The notes below the pieces were generated by a model. The model was not told the origin of the DNA and searched no databases. It saw only the letters and a list, made by a program, of their open reading frames with translations. The position numbers and the translations under genes were made by a program. Source: Brochothrix campestris (GTDB lineage Bacteria; Bacillota; Bacilli; Lactobacillales; Listeriaceae). Taken from it: a stretch of DNA of 64,000 bases. Below are positions 17,551-26,783 of this stretch, one piece after another; the first letter of the stretch is position 1, and each line of letters starts with the position of its first letter. The stretch is taken from the NCBI RefSeq assembly GCF_046058945.1, contig NZ_CP175511.1, positions 1,984,001-2,048,000 of the forward strand. The letters are read 5' to 3'.

Positions 17551-18999
17551 TTATTTTTCATCAATTAAATTAGCACCATTGGCTGCAATTGTTTTTTTGT
17601 ACCAATAAAAACTATCTTTTTTATAGCGTTTTAAGTCTTTCTCATCCGCTTCATCACGGTCAACAAATACAAAACCGTAACGTTTTTGGTAGCCGTTTAA
17701 CCAGCTGAGTAAATCGGTAAAACTCCAAGTACAGTATCCAATCATCTCGACACCATCAGAAATTGCCTCTTGAATAGCAAGTGCGTGACGACGAAGATAG
17801 TCAATCCGATAATCATCGTGTATCTCAGACTCGGCTGTTAACTTATCGTATTCTCCGAGACCATTTTCAGTAATGAAGACTGGCACGCGGTAACGACTGG
17901 CAATCCGACGTAAACCGATGCGTAAACCGGTTGGGTCAATCTCCCAATCCCAGTTTGTTTTTTCTAAATAAGGGTTAGCTGCGTTTTTAAACAAGCCTGG
18001 AATCCCTTGTTCTTCGGTTGTGCCTTTTTCACCGGTCGTGTTCATCTTCCCTAGACCGACACCATCAATTGGATTAAAGGCGTTTGTCGCTGTTTGATAG
18101 TAGTTCAAGCCCATAAAATCAGGTGCCCCTTGTTTAAGCAATTCGGTATCACCTGGTAAAATGTCAGGTGCCCAGCCTTGTTCTTCTAACCAAGTAAATA
18201 CCGCCTTCGGATATTCACCCCACATATAAACATCCATCCAAAAGTTAGCGTTATACTCTTCTGCATTCAAAGCCGCCAATACATTTTCTGGTTTCGAATC
18301 GATGGCATAATTTGGTCCGTAAGCAAAACTTGGTCCAATCTTGCCTGGAACGCCCAACTCACGAAAGGCTTTAATTGCCGAAGCATTCGCAAGGTTCGCA
18401 TGATGATTTGCTGCGTACATGCGTTTTGGATCAGATACACCAGGTGGATGTGTCGCTAACATGTAACCATGTGAGATAAATACATTTTGTTCATTTAAGG
18501 TAACCCAATGTTTTACCTTTCCTTTAAAGCGGTTAAAGACAAGCGTCGCATAGTTCGTAAAGTCAGCAATCACTTGACGTGATTCCCAACCACCATACTG
18601 ATCTTGCAAGGCTTGAGGAATATCCCAATGATATAAAGTCACGACTGGTTCAATCTGGTGAGCTAACAGTTCATCAATCAAATTCTCATAAAAGCGTAAA
18701 CCTTCTTCGTTCACTGCCCCACTACCCTCAGGGAGAATACGGCTCCACGCAATCGAGAAACGATAGGCTTTTAAGCCTTGTTCTGCCATCAAGGCCACAT
18801 CTTCTTTGTATTTATGGTAATGGTCTACTGCAACATCTCCCGTTGTTTCTTTAAATGTTTTCCCTGGGATGCGAACAAAGTTATCCCAAACAGATGGCCC
18901 TTTGCCACCTTGGTCCCAAGCACCCTCAACTTGATAAGCTGCCGAGGCGGAACCCCATAAAAAATCAGCTGGAAACGGACTTAAACGTTTATGTTCCAT
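17551..18999 (-). CDS. bglA: 6-phospho-beta-glucosidase, GH1
   Basis: Cleaves phosphorylated cellobiose or beta-glucosides to glucose 6-phosphate and glucose or aglycone in the cytoplasm. The 482-residue protein is a complete GH1 barrel. The acid/base Glu is residue 170 in WVTLNEQN, and the nucleophile is Glu 378 in FITENGLG. The C-terminal GYQKRYGFV is the phosphate-binding pattern that marks 6-phospho rather than plain beta-glucosidases. It is the first gene of the operon, with a cre site about 40 nt upstream. Confidence 0.95.
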   Translation of the reverse strand: MEHKRLSPFPADFLWGSASAAYQVEGAWDQGGKGPSVWDNFVRIPGKTFKETTGDVAVDHYHKYKEDVALMAEQGLKAYRFSIAWSRILPEGSGAVNEEGLRFYENLIDELLAHQIEPVVTLYHWDIPQALQDQYGGWESRQVIADFTNYATLVFNRFKGKVKHWVTLNEQNVFISHGYMLATHPPGVSDPKRMYAANHHANLANASAIKAFRELGVPGKIGPSFAYGPNYAIDSKPENVLAALNAEEYNANFWMDVYMWGEYPKAVFTWLEEQGWAPDILPGDTELLKQGAPDFMGLNYYQTATNAFNPIDGVGLGKMNTTGEKGTTEEQGIPGLFKNAANPYLEKTNWDWEIDPTGLRIGLRRIASRYRVPVFITENGLGEYDKLTAESEIHDDYRIDYLRRHALAIQEAISDGVEMIGYCTWSFTDLLSWLNGYQKRYGFVFVDRDEADEKDLKRYKKDSFYWYKKTIAANGANLIDEK

Positions 19000-19037
19000 A
19001 TCATGACCTCCATACTTTATTTTGTCTATACATCAAA

Positions 19038-19051
19038 TGTATACGCTTTCA
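19038..19051 (-). promoter_or_regulatory. cre site (CcpA) upstream of bglA
   Basis: TGAAAGCGTATACA on the minus strand fits the catabolite-response consensus TGNAANCGNWWWCA fully. It lies in the promoter region 40-50 nt before the bglA start, so the operon is probably repressed by CcpA on preferred sugars. Confidence 0.65.
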
Positions 19052-19138
19052 CTCAATAGGTAAATACTTTTCATCTTATAAGACCGATGTACCACATGTT
19101 TGATATTTATTTCAACAATGAAACACTTTGTTTCATCA

Positions 19139-19168
19139 ACAAAACCGAGACGTGTAAGTGTCTCGGCT
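19139..19168 (-). terminator. Terminator of the first RpiR gene
   Basis: The stem CCGAGAC / GTCTCGG is followed by a short T run on the minus strand. Confidence 0.6.
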
Positions 19169-19250
19169 CAGATTGATATTAGCGTCTACTAGCAAGGTCG
19201 TCGGGTGAGTTCAAAAATACCTCATCTCCGCAAAATAGTCGCCTCCCTTT
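19160..19250. repeat. Degenerate intergenic repeat, copy B
   Basis: Non-coding sequence that shares blocks with copy A at 5580-5700: GGCTCAGATTG, CTAGCAAGG, GGGTGAGTT and CTCCGCAAAATAG, some in inverted order. It lies between a terminator and the 3' end of the RpiR gene. Confidence 0.35.
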
Positions 19251-19284
19251 TTCTATCAACTCGTTTGCTTCTAACGAGCTGTTT

Positions 19285-20022
19285 TCACTTTTCTTTGTAA
19301 AGTTCTTCATAATTTCGTTTAGCTAAGGCCTCCAACAAAAATAAGACAGGTAACTGTGTCGTTATGTTCGCATGGGTCATTTTTTCTTGAGGCACGTAAT
19401 AAGATAAATTAATATCCGATAATGATGCCAATGTATTATGGGCTGTATTCGTAATACTAATAACCTTACTGCCATTACTTAGCATGTTACGTGCTTGTTC
19501 CAATACTTGTTCAGTTTCACCTGAAACCGATAAAATAATCATCACGGATTTCTTAAAAGGACGACCCACCGTTGGATAAAAGGGGTCTTTTACAAAGAAG
19601 GTTCGCTGATCTAAATTAGAAAAATAACGTGAACCATACTCCGCTAATATCCCCGAAGTTCCGATGCCAAAAAAGACGACGAGTTCTGAGGTCTTTATTA
19701 ATGCAACTGCTTGTTCAAAAACCGCCTCGTAGTCAGCTGTTAAATCACGACTAAAAAAATCATTGGCAACCTTCACTGTATTATTTAACTTTTCCGGTAC
19801 AGGCAACTTAGCCTCTTCTTTTAAGCGCAGTTTAAATTCGGAAAAACCTTCGCAACCGATTTTCCGTGTAAAACGGACAATGGTAGCGGCTGATACCTGT
19901 GTTGCCTCTGCTAATTCACGTACGCGCATATACATTACTTGTTCCCGATTATCTCTAATGTAACGATAAAGTTGCTGTTCAATCTCGGTAAATTGTTTAA
20001 TTACTGCAGTTGTAAACATCAT
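19285..20022 (-). CDS. RpiR family transcriptional regulator (SIS domain)
   Basis: A 245-residue regulator with an N-terminal HTH_6 domain (about 1-75; TQVSAATIVRFTRKIGCEGFSEFK) and a C-terminal SIS sugar-phosphate-binding domain (about 105-235; VVFFGIGTSGILAEYGSRY and ILSVSGETEQVL). SIS regulators sense phosphosugars. It lies just upstream of bglA on the same strand, so it is probably the regulator of that operon. It also follows EIIC2 by 76 nt with no terminator visible, so it could be cotranscribed with that gene. It is paralogous to the regulator at 21577. Confidence 0.9.
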   Translation of the reverse strand: MMFTTAVIKQFTEIEQQLYRYIRDNREQVMYMRVRELAEATQVSAATIVRFTRKIGCEGFSEFKLRLKEEAKLPVPEKLNNTVKVANDFFSRDLTADYEAVFEQAVALIKTSELVVFFGIGTSGILAEYGSRYFSNLDQRTFFVKDPFYPTVGRPFKKSVMIILSVSGETEQVLEQARNMLSNGSKVISITNTAHNTLASLSDINLSYYVPQEKMTHANITTQLPVLFLLEALAKRNYEELYKEK

Positions 20023-20098
20023 TATCCCCCCTGTTCCCTATTTCAATTATAGCGAATAATCGGAATGAAAGGGAACTCAAAAAAGAAACAGTCAGTTA

Positions 20099-21421
20099 TT
20101 AATCGGTCGCTGACATCTTCACCTTGTTTGAGACAATAACAAATGGTAAATATATTAATACTGCTATTGCTAAACAAAGCAGACCTACTGCCAACGCACC
20201 GAAATTACCACCGGTACCTAAGAAAGGAATCAACGGACCAGGTGTTGTCCATGGCACTTGATAAGCCACCGGTGGAATCAATTTGGTTGTCACGAAGAAA
20301 TACCCTACAACCGTATTAACAACCGGTGTGACAATAAATGGAATAATTAAAAGCGGATTCAATACAATCGGAAGACCAAATATCACCGGCTCATTGATAT
20401 TGAATATTCCCGGTCCAATTGAAAGTTTAGCAATGTCACGATAATCGGCCCGACGTGAGGCAATAAAGATCGCAATCAGTAGACCTAACGTCATGCCTGA
20501 ACCACCATAATTAGCAAAGGCGTCCGCCAAGCTACCCCATGTTTCGGGATACGGTGCTCCCCATGAATTTCCATGGGCAGCTACATAAGATAAATTCTCT
20601 AAGTTAGGCTCTGTAAAAATCGTATCTCTAATAGCTGCAATTGTATTAGGTCCATGAATACCGAGTACCCATAGTAAATTGGAGACTAAACCTAAAATAA
20701 CAACTGAATACACATTTGTTCCCATATCTTTTAATGGGGCTTGAATAACAGAATAAACCAAATCATTGATTCCATTAGGTGATACCTTCGTAATCACAAA
20801 ATTCAGCACTGAAAATAATACCGTAATCATTATAATCGGAATAAGCACTTTAAAAGAGCGGGAAACCGCCGGTGGTACTTGCTCTGGCATTTTGATTAAT
20901 AGACGCGGTGAGCGAGCTAAACGACTAAATACTTCGCCGACAATAATACCAACGATAATAGCAACAAATAACCCCTGCGCCCCTAAAAACTTAACGGTCA
21001 GATAGGCTTGATTATCAATCACCTCGTAAGGTGTATAAATAATGAAAAATGCCCCAATCGCCGTCAACCCTGCTAGTAGATCATCTTGTTTGAATGATAT
21101 CGTTAAATTGCGGGCAACTAAAAAGACGATTAATATTGCCATAATATTCGTCGACCCTTGCATAACAGGTGAAAAGATTGCTTGCGCTCCCGCTAAATCA
21201 GGAAACAACTTCGGTAAAAATAGTATTTTCGCAATAAAACCATCAGGTGATAATACTGCAAAGTTAAGTAACGTCACAATCGACCCCGCCATTATTAGGG
21301 GAAATACTAAAATAAAAGCATCTCGAATAGCAGCAATGTGTCGCTGTGAATTTAATTTATTCGCCACCGGCACAAGCACCCGTTCCATACCATTCTCTAG
21401 TTTTGTCATTATTCGACTCAT
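20099..21421 (-). CDS. PTS lactose/cellobiose-type EIIC permease, second copy
   Basis: A 440-residue EIIC permease nearly 90% identical by eye to the one at 15816-17153, with the same FNINEPVIFGLP motif and membrane pattern. Differences at the DNA level are mostly at third codon positions, so both copies have been under selection. This copy has no EIIA or EIIB of its own and sits between two RpiR genes. It may borrow the EIIB at 17193 or serve a related glucoside. Confidence 0.92.
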   Translation of the reverse strand: MSRIMTKLENGMERVLVPVANKLNSQRHIAAIRDAFILVFPLIMAGSIVTLLNFAVLSPDGFIAKILFLPKLFPDLAGAQAIFSPVMQGSTNIMAILIVFLVARNLTISFKQDDLLAGLTAIGAFFIIYTPYEVIDNQAYLTVKFLGAQGLFVAIIVGIIVGEVFSRLARSPRLLIKMPEQVPPAVSRSFKVLIPIIMITVLFSVLNFVITKVSPNGINDLVYSVIQAPLKDMGTNVYSVVILGLVSNLLWVLGIHGPNTIAAIRDTIFTEPNLENLSYVAAHGNSWGAPYPETWGSLADAFANYGGSGMTLGLLIAIFIASRRADYRDIAKLSIGPGIFNINEPVIFGLPIVLNPLLIIPFIVTPVVNTVVGYFFVTTKLIPPVAYQVPWTTPGPLIPFLGTGGNFGALAVGLLCLAIAVLIYLPFVIVSNKVKMSATD

Positions 21422-21460
21422 TTCCTCACTCCTTTTCTGCCTTTGTTAGGACACTCCAAA

Positions 21461-21474
21461 TGTAACCGTTCACT
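21461..21474 (-). promoter_or_regulatory. Weak cre-like site upstream of the second EIIC gene
   Basis: AGTGAACGGTTACA on the minus strand matches the cre consensus with two mismatches, about 40 nt before the start. Confidence 0.35.
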
Positions 21475-21576
21475 TTAGATTGGTAAATACCAATTAACGA
21501 TTATGATTCAGTTACCTTGCGCATGATATTTTTACCTGAATAGGAACAACTTGTACCAACCTTAACATGTTGTTGG

Positions 21577-22287
21577 CTACAAACTTCCAGCAAGTTCCTC
21601 GATGATATAAAGCACCGGTACTTGTGAGTGGCGTTGTTCATCTATGACTGACACCGATTCCGTATAATAAGCGATAGTTACATCGGATAACTGGGCAAGT
21701 GTATTGTGCTGTGTGTTTGTAATGCTAATAACTTGATGGTTATTTTGTTTGAATGCCTTTAGTTGCTGTATCACTTTTTCATTTTCACCTGAGGCCGAGA
21801 TTACAATTGCCACAAGCTCATCTGTTCGTTGCGCTGGTCCGAGCTGAAATACTTCTGTTGCAAAAAAACTCATCGGCCTTTTTTTACCAACCAACTGCGC
21901 ACCATATTCAGCTAAAAGAGCCGATTGACCACCTCCAAAAAAAACAATAATACGTGCCTGTGAAATAATCGTGAGCGCCTCCACTATTTTTTGTTGATAT
22001 TCCTTTCCTTTCACTCGCCCAAGGAATTTTTCAACATTTCGAGAGTAAGACACACGCTCGTGGTTATCCACTTGTTTCTGCCGCTGTTGCAGTTCTAGGC
22101 GGAACTCTGCAAAACCTTCACAGCCCACTTTTTTAGAAAAACGAACGATTGTCGTTGCTGACACACCACTTGCTTGCGCTAATTCACGAATTCGCATATA
22201 CTTCACCTCTTGCTGATTCGCTAAAAGATACCCGTATAACCGCTGTTCTACTGCTGTCATTTTTTTCAACTGACTACCGTCTATCAT
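21577..22287 (-). CDS. RpiR family transcriptional regulator (SIS domain), second copy
   Basis: A 236-residue regulator with an HTH_6 domain (ASGVSATTIVRFSKKVGCEGFAEF) and a SIS domain (IIVFFGGGQSALLAEYG and VISASGENEKVIQQ). It is homologous to the regulator at 19285 but clearly diverged. It lies 155 nt upstream of the second EIIC gene on the same strand and is the best candidate to control it in response to a sugar phosphate. The start codon is near a GGAGTG ribosome binding site. Confidence 0.9.
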   Translation of the reverse strand: MIDGSQLKKMTAVEQRLYGYLLANQQEVKYMRIRELAQASGVSATTIVRFSKKVGCEGFAEFRLELQQRQKQVDNHERVSYSRNVEKFLGRVKGKEYQQKIVEALTIISQARIIVFFGGGQSALLAEYGAQLVGKKRPMSFFATEVFQLGPAQRTDELVAIVISASGENEKVIQQLKAFKQNNHQVISITNTQHNTLAQLSDVTIAYYTESVSVIDEQRHSQVPVLYIIEELAGSL

Positions 22288-22333
22288 TTGGCAACACTCC
22301 TCTACTTAACTCTATTATGGACCAAACCAACGT

Positions 22334-22347
22334 TGTAAACGCGTTCA
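22334..22347 (-). promoter_or_regulatory. cre-like site upstream of the second RpiR gene
   Basis: TGAACGCGTTTACA on the minus strand fits the cre consensus with one mismatch, about 50 nt upstream of the regulator's start. It suggests CcpA control of RpiR2 and EIIC2. Confidence 0.5.
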
Positions 22348-22360
22348 TTTTTGCACACAT

Positions 22361-22396
22361 AAAAGACCAGAAGTGAAACAACTTCTGGTCTTTTTT
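22361..22396. terminator. Terminator of the ABC exporter operon
   Basis: The stem AAAAGACCAGAAGT / ACTTCTGGTCTTTT with a short loop is flanked by A and T runs, right after the second ABC gene. Confidence 0.88.
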
Positions 22397-22419
22397 ACAT
22401 TATTTAATTCAGTGCCGGC

Positions 22420-24234
22420 TTACTCAGTATCAGTAGCTGTACCGAACTGACTATTATACAAGTCTGCATAAAAACCCGCCTGTGCCATTAATTGTTCATG
22501 CGTTCCACGCTCACTAACCGCACCCTCTTGCATTACTAAGATGAGATCAGCGTCACGAATTGTAGAGAGGCGGTGAGCAATTACAAAACTTGTTCGTCCA
22601 CTACGAAGGTTATCCATTGCTCGTTGCAGATTCACTTCTGTTCGTGTATCGACCGATGAAGTCGCTTCATCGAGCACAAGCATGTCACGATTAGCGATAA
22701 TTGCACGGGCAATCGTTAACAGTTGTTTTTGTCCTTGCGAAATATTATTACCATCCTCATCTAAAATTGTATCGTAGCCTTCAGGTAATTTACGGATGAA
22801 ATCATCCGCATAGGCAGCTTTGGCCGCCGCTTCGATGTCTGCATCGGTTGCCGCACTGTTGCTGTAACGAATATTTTCGCGAATCGTCCCATTGAACAAC
22901 CACGTGTCTTGTAACACCATACCAAATTTAGCACGAACCGCTTCACGGGTCATACTTTGAATATTAACACCATCAATGTATATACTACCGCCTGTTACAT
23001 CATAAAAACGCATCAAGAGATTAATAATGGTCGTTTTACCTGCTCCAGTTGGTCCAACAATCGCAACTGTTTGACCTTGGGCAACAGTAAAACTTAAATC
23101 GTTCATCAGCAACGCCTTGCTATCATAGCCAAATGAGACATGTTCAAAAGCAACACTGTTTTGATACGCTGCTTTGATGTCAGCTGTCGCTGATGGAATA
23201 ATATCTAACTCATCTTCTTCATCTAACATTTCGAAAATACGTTCAGCTGAGGCAATCGTTGACTGAATCACATTTGCAATGTTACCGACATCCGAAAAGG
23301 GTTGGCTAAATTGACGAGCATATTGAATAAAGGCTTGAATATCCCCGACGTTGATACGACCATTCAAGGCATAGAATCCTCCGACAATCGCAACCCCAAC
23401 GTAACCAAGATTCCCAACAAAACGCATCAACGGCATAATTAAACCCGATATAAATTGTGCTCGGCGCGCTGCCCGATAATAGCTCGCATTTCCTTCGTTG
23501 AACAACTGTAGCGACTTATCTTCTTGTTGAAATGCTTTCACTAATTGATGGCCACTATACATCTCTTCAATATGATTATTTAACAAGCCTAATTCTTTTT
23601 GCTGTTGCTTAAAGGCCGACTGTGACTTTTTAGCAACTAGTACGACAACAATTAAGCTCAAGGGCACTGTCAATAAGACGATTAAAGTGAGGTTGAAGTT
23701 GATTGTGAACATCATAATCGTAATCCCGATAATCGTCACTAAGGCTGTAATCGCCGTAGTTAGTGATTGTTGCAAAGTATTCGCAATGTTATCCATATCA
23801 TTGACAGCCCGCGACAATAAATCACCATTGTTACGCTGATCATAATAGTTTAACGGTAAACGATCCATTTTCGCCTTTAATTGTTTGCGCATATCGTAGA
23901 CTGTCTTTTGTGCAACCGAACTCATAATATACTGTTGAATGAAACTAAAGAAGGAACTTAACACGTATAATCCGATTAACCACATAACAATCGTACCGAC
24001 TGCACCGTAATCAATCGTCCGTTCAGGACTCATCATCCCTTTAAAAATCAATGTTGTCGCCTCACCTAATATTTTTGGTGACACAATTGTAAAGATAGTT
24101 GATAAAATCGCAAAGAGGAACACAATCATTAATTTCCAGCGATACGGATGCAAGTATGTGAGCAAACGTTTAAAACTTGTTTTAAACTCTTTTGGTTTTT
24201 CGACGATTTTTTGTCCGCCTGGTCCATGACTCAT
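22420..24234 (-). CDS. ABC exporter subunit with canonical ATP site motifs (membrane + ATPase)
   Basis: A half-transporter of 604 residues: six membrane helices (about 35-330) and a C-terminal ATPase. Walker A is GPTGAGKTT, the signature is NISQGQKQL (altered from SGGQ), Walker B MLVLDEATSSVD carries the catalytic Glu, and the switch His is in VIAHRLSTI. Of the two in-frame ATGs, the one at 24234 has a 7-nt gap from GAGGAGG and a four-base ATGA overlap with the upstream gene. It forms a heterodimer with the product of that gene. Such pairs (BmrCD/LmrCD type) export drugs, lipids or peptides. Substrate unknown. Confidence 0.9.
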   Translation of the reverse strand: MSHGPGGQKIVEKPKEFKTSFKRLLTYLHPYRWKLMIVFLFAILSTIFTIVSPKILGEATTLIFKGMMSPERTIDYGAVGTIVMWLIGLYVLSSFFSFIQQYIMSSVAQKTVYDMRKQLKAKMDRLPLNYYDQRNNGDLLSRAVNDMDNIANTLQQSLTTAITALVTIIGITIMMFTINFNLTLIVLLTVPLSLIVVVLVAKKSQSAFKQQQKELGLLNNHIEEMYSGHQLVKAFQQEDKSLQLFNEGNASYYRAARRAQFISGLIMPLMRFVGNLGYVGVAIVGGFYALNGRINVGDIQAFIQYARQFSQPFSDVGNIANVIQSTIASAERIFEMLDEEDELDIIPSATADIKAAYQNSVAFEHVSFGYDSKALLMNDLSFTVAQGQTVAIVGPTGAGKTTIINLLMRFYDVTGGSIYIDGVNIQSMTREAVRAKFGMVLQDTWLFNGTIRENIRYSNSAATDADIEAAAKAAYADDFIRKLPEGYDTILDEDGNNISQGQKQLLTIARAIIANRDMLVLDEATSSVDTRTEVNLQRAMDNLRSGRTSFVIAHRLSTIRDADLILVMQEGAVSERGTHEQLMAQAGFYADLYNSQFGTATDTE

Positions 24235-25955
24235 GCCCATTCCTCCTCTGATAGTTGTGAACGCATAATTTCTTGATAAACCTTATTCGTTGCTTTCAAT
24301 GTTTCATGCGTTCCTATCCCGACAAGTTGCCCTTCATCCATCACTAATATTTTAGTGGCATCCATCACTGAGGTAATCCGTTGGGCAATCGTAATCATAA
24401 TCGAATCTTGTTCGTAAACAGCTAACGCTTGACGCAACTTGGCATCTGTTTTAAAATCCAACGCCGAAAAACTATCGTCAAAGATATATAAATCAGCTTG
24501 TTTAACTAAGGCGCGGGCAATCGCCAACCGTTGTTTTTGACCTCCTGAGAAGTTATCGCCACCTTGTTCGACCACTGCTTCCAGTTGATTGTCTAGTTCG
24601 CGTACAAATTCAGCCGCCTGAGCAATTTCTAGTGCGCGCCATAATTGTGCATCAGTTGCCTCGCCATTGCCATAGCGTAAGTTAGAAGCAATTGTGCCGC
24701 TAAACAATAAAGCCTTTTGTGGTACAAGCCCAATCCGTTTGCGTAAATCAGCTTGCGCCACTTGACGAATATCCTCTCCATTCATCAACACTTCACCTGT
24801 CGTCACTTCATAAAAACGAGTCAACATATTAATTACCGTTGATTTACCAGCACCTGTACTACCGATAATGGCAATTTGTTCACCACGATCAGCCGTAAAG
24901 CTGACCTGTTCTATTGCAGGTTTTTCGGCATGTTCGAATTGAAAGCTCACCTTATTAAAGGCGATATGTTGAATATTATCCAAGACCTGTGGTTTGACTG
25001 GATCGACAATTTCAGTTTTTAATGCGAGTACATCATTAATACGTTGCGCTGAGGCAGCCGCTCTTGGAATGAGTACGAACATCATCGCTAACATCATAAA
25101 TGAGAATAACACTTGCATCCCATATTGAATAAAGGCCATTAAATTACCGACCTCTAATTCACCTTGTCCAATCAATTTCCCACCAAACCAGACAATCGCA
25201 ATACTCGTAATATTCATAATTAGCATAATAACTGGCATCGCAAACGCCATTACTTTATTGGCATAGATAGCTGTTTCTGAATAGCCCTGATTAACCTCAT
25301 CAAAACGTTGACGCTCATCCGCACTTTTATTGAACGCACGAATGACACGAATACCATTTAAACCTTCACGAATTACGCGATTAAGGCCATCTGTTTTCGT
25401 TTGTAATTTTTTGAAAATCGGCGTTACTTTCATCCCAATAAAAATCATTACCAACATGAGAATCGGTAGCACCACACAAAAAACAAGCGATAATTTCGCA
25501 TTACGAGACACAGCCATCACGATACTACCAATTAACATGATTGGGGCAGTTAGCATCATTCGTAATATCATCATCGTTAAGGTTTGCATTTGCACAACAT
25601 CATTTGATGTTCGGGTAATGAGTGATGCCGTGCCTACCTTATTAAACTCTTGTAATGAAAAAGAAGTCACGCGCTCAAAAATTTGCGCGCGTAAATCACG
25701 CCCATAAGACATCGATACTTTAGCTGAATAAAACACGATAATAATCATTAAAATAATTGTCGCAATCGTTAACCCCATCATTTGAATACCGCTCTGCCAA
25801 ATATAGGCGGTATCTGCCTTAACAATACCTTTGTCGACAATATTTGCCATTATTGTTGGTAAGTAAAGCTCCGCAATCACTTCAATAAACGTCAAAATAA
25901 TAATCACACTAATTGGAACCTTGTACTTTTTCAAACCACCTAACAACTTAAACAT
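24231..25955 (-). CDS. ABC exporter subunit with degenerate catalytic residues
   Basis: A 574-residue half-transporter with six membrane helices and one ATPase domain. Walker A (GSTGAGKST) and the signature (NFSGGQKQRL) are normal. Walker B reads LYIFDDSFSALD with Asp instead of the catalytic Glu, and the switch region reads TIAQRITSV with Gln instead of His. That is the known asymmetric arrangement of heterodimeric exporters, in which one ATP site hydrolyses poorly. It is cotranscribed and translationally coupled with the downstream subunit. Confidence 0.92.
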   Translation of the reverse strand: MFKLLGGLKKYKVPISVIIILTFIEVIAELYLPTIMANIVDKGIVKADTAYIWQSGIQMMGLTIATIILMIIIVFYSAKVSMSYGRDLRAQIFERVTSFSLQEFNKVGTASLITRTSNDVVQMQTLTMMILRMMLTAPIMLIGSIVMAVSRNAKLSLVFCVVLPILMLVMIFIGMKVTPIFKKLQTKTDGLNRVIREGLNGIRVIRAFNKSADERQRFDEVNQGYSETAIYANKVMAFAMPVIMLIMNITSIAIVWFGGKLIGQGELEVGNLMAFIQYGMQVLFSFMMLAMMFVLIPRAAASAQRINDVLALKTEIVDPVKPQVLDNIQHIAFNKVSFQFEHAEKPAIEQVSFTADRGEQIAIIGSTGAGKSTVINMLTRFYEVTTGEVLMNGEDIRQVAQADLRKRIGLVPQKALLFSGTIASNLRYGNGEATDAQLWRALEIAQAAEFVRELDNQLEAVVEQGGDNFSGGQKQRLAIARALVKQADLYIFDDSFSALDFKTDAKLRQALAVYEQDSIMITIAQRITSVMDATKILVMDEGQLVGIGTHETLKATNKVYQEIMRSQLSEEEWA

Positions 25956-26195
25956 CCGTTCTCACCTCTATCATTTCTTCAATTTTACTTTCTTTTCTTT
26001 TTACATTTTTTTCGATACAGTAATTAATCTTTGTTTTTTGAAAAACACTTATCATCTGATAAGCATTTTAACACTATTATTTTTAACCGGTCAACTGATT
26101 ACTCTTTCCGATCTTTCAAATCAAAACTGATTGTGATTTCAACTGATTTCGTCTACAATATAAAGTATCACGGTTTTTTGAAAGGAAGTATTATC

Positions 26196-26579
26196 ATGCG
26201 TTTTATCGTCACCTTTTTAGCAACGCTCGTACAGTTCATTGTACTTGCCTTTATTTCATATATCATTTTATTTGATGGTAGCCTTTTACTCGGACTGATT
26301 ATGTCCGTTCTTATTAGTGCTCCGGTTGTTTTTATCGGTGCCACTGCAGCTGAACTTTATTATGGCTTGCGTCATGGTAAACCTGGCCATTTTGTAGGAT
26401 ACGGCGCGGCCTATGGTTTTGTTGTCGCCTTGCTACTTGCCTCGATTTTACAATTATCAATTCCAATGATTATTTTAACGTGCGGCCTCGGTGTTATCTT
26501 TGTCGGAGCCCTCGGATTAACCTTCTTCTACATTCGTGGAGCAAATCCTGGCAACGCACGCAAAAAACGTCAAGCCTAA
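26196..26579 (+). CDS. Small integral membrane protein, unknown function
   Basis: A 127-residue protein with four hydrophobic segments (about 2-24, 28-50, 65-85 and 88-112) and a basic tail ending NARKKRQA. The frame is open from 26031, but the ATG at 26196 is the first one preceded by a proper site (AAAGGAAG). A strong terminator follows. I do not recognise the family. The gene lies between the divergent ABC exporter and the convergent secA2, without an obvious functional link. Confidence 0.75.
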   Translation: MRFIVTFLATLVQFIVLAFISYIILFDGSLLLGLIMSVLISAPVVFIGATAAELYYGLRHGKPGHFVGYGAAYGFVVALLLASILQLSIPMIILTCGLGVIFVGALGLTFFYIRGANPGNARKKRQA

Positions 26580-26601
26580 AAAGCATTTACCCGCTGATAA
26601 T

Positions 26602-26652
26602 AAATCCCCTATAAGATGGACACGACAGAGTGTCTCTTATAAGGGATTTTTG
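26602..26652. terminator. Long terminator hairpin after the small membrane protein
   Basis: The outer stem AAATCCCCTATAAGA / TCTTATAAGGGATTT (one mismatch) encloses an inner stem GACAC / GTGTC, followed by a T run on the plus strand. Confidence 0.82.
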
Positions 26653-26783
26653 TTTATCATGAAAAGATATGTCACTAAAAAACGACCGCCTGTGAAATAC
26701 AGACAGCATTTTCAACAAGTTGTCCTTTTTTTCTAAAGGACATTTACAAAATGGTACACTTTCTGAGTTGGCAATCGCTTTTT

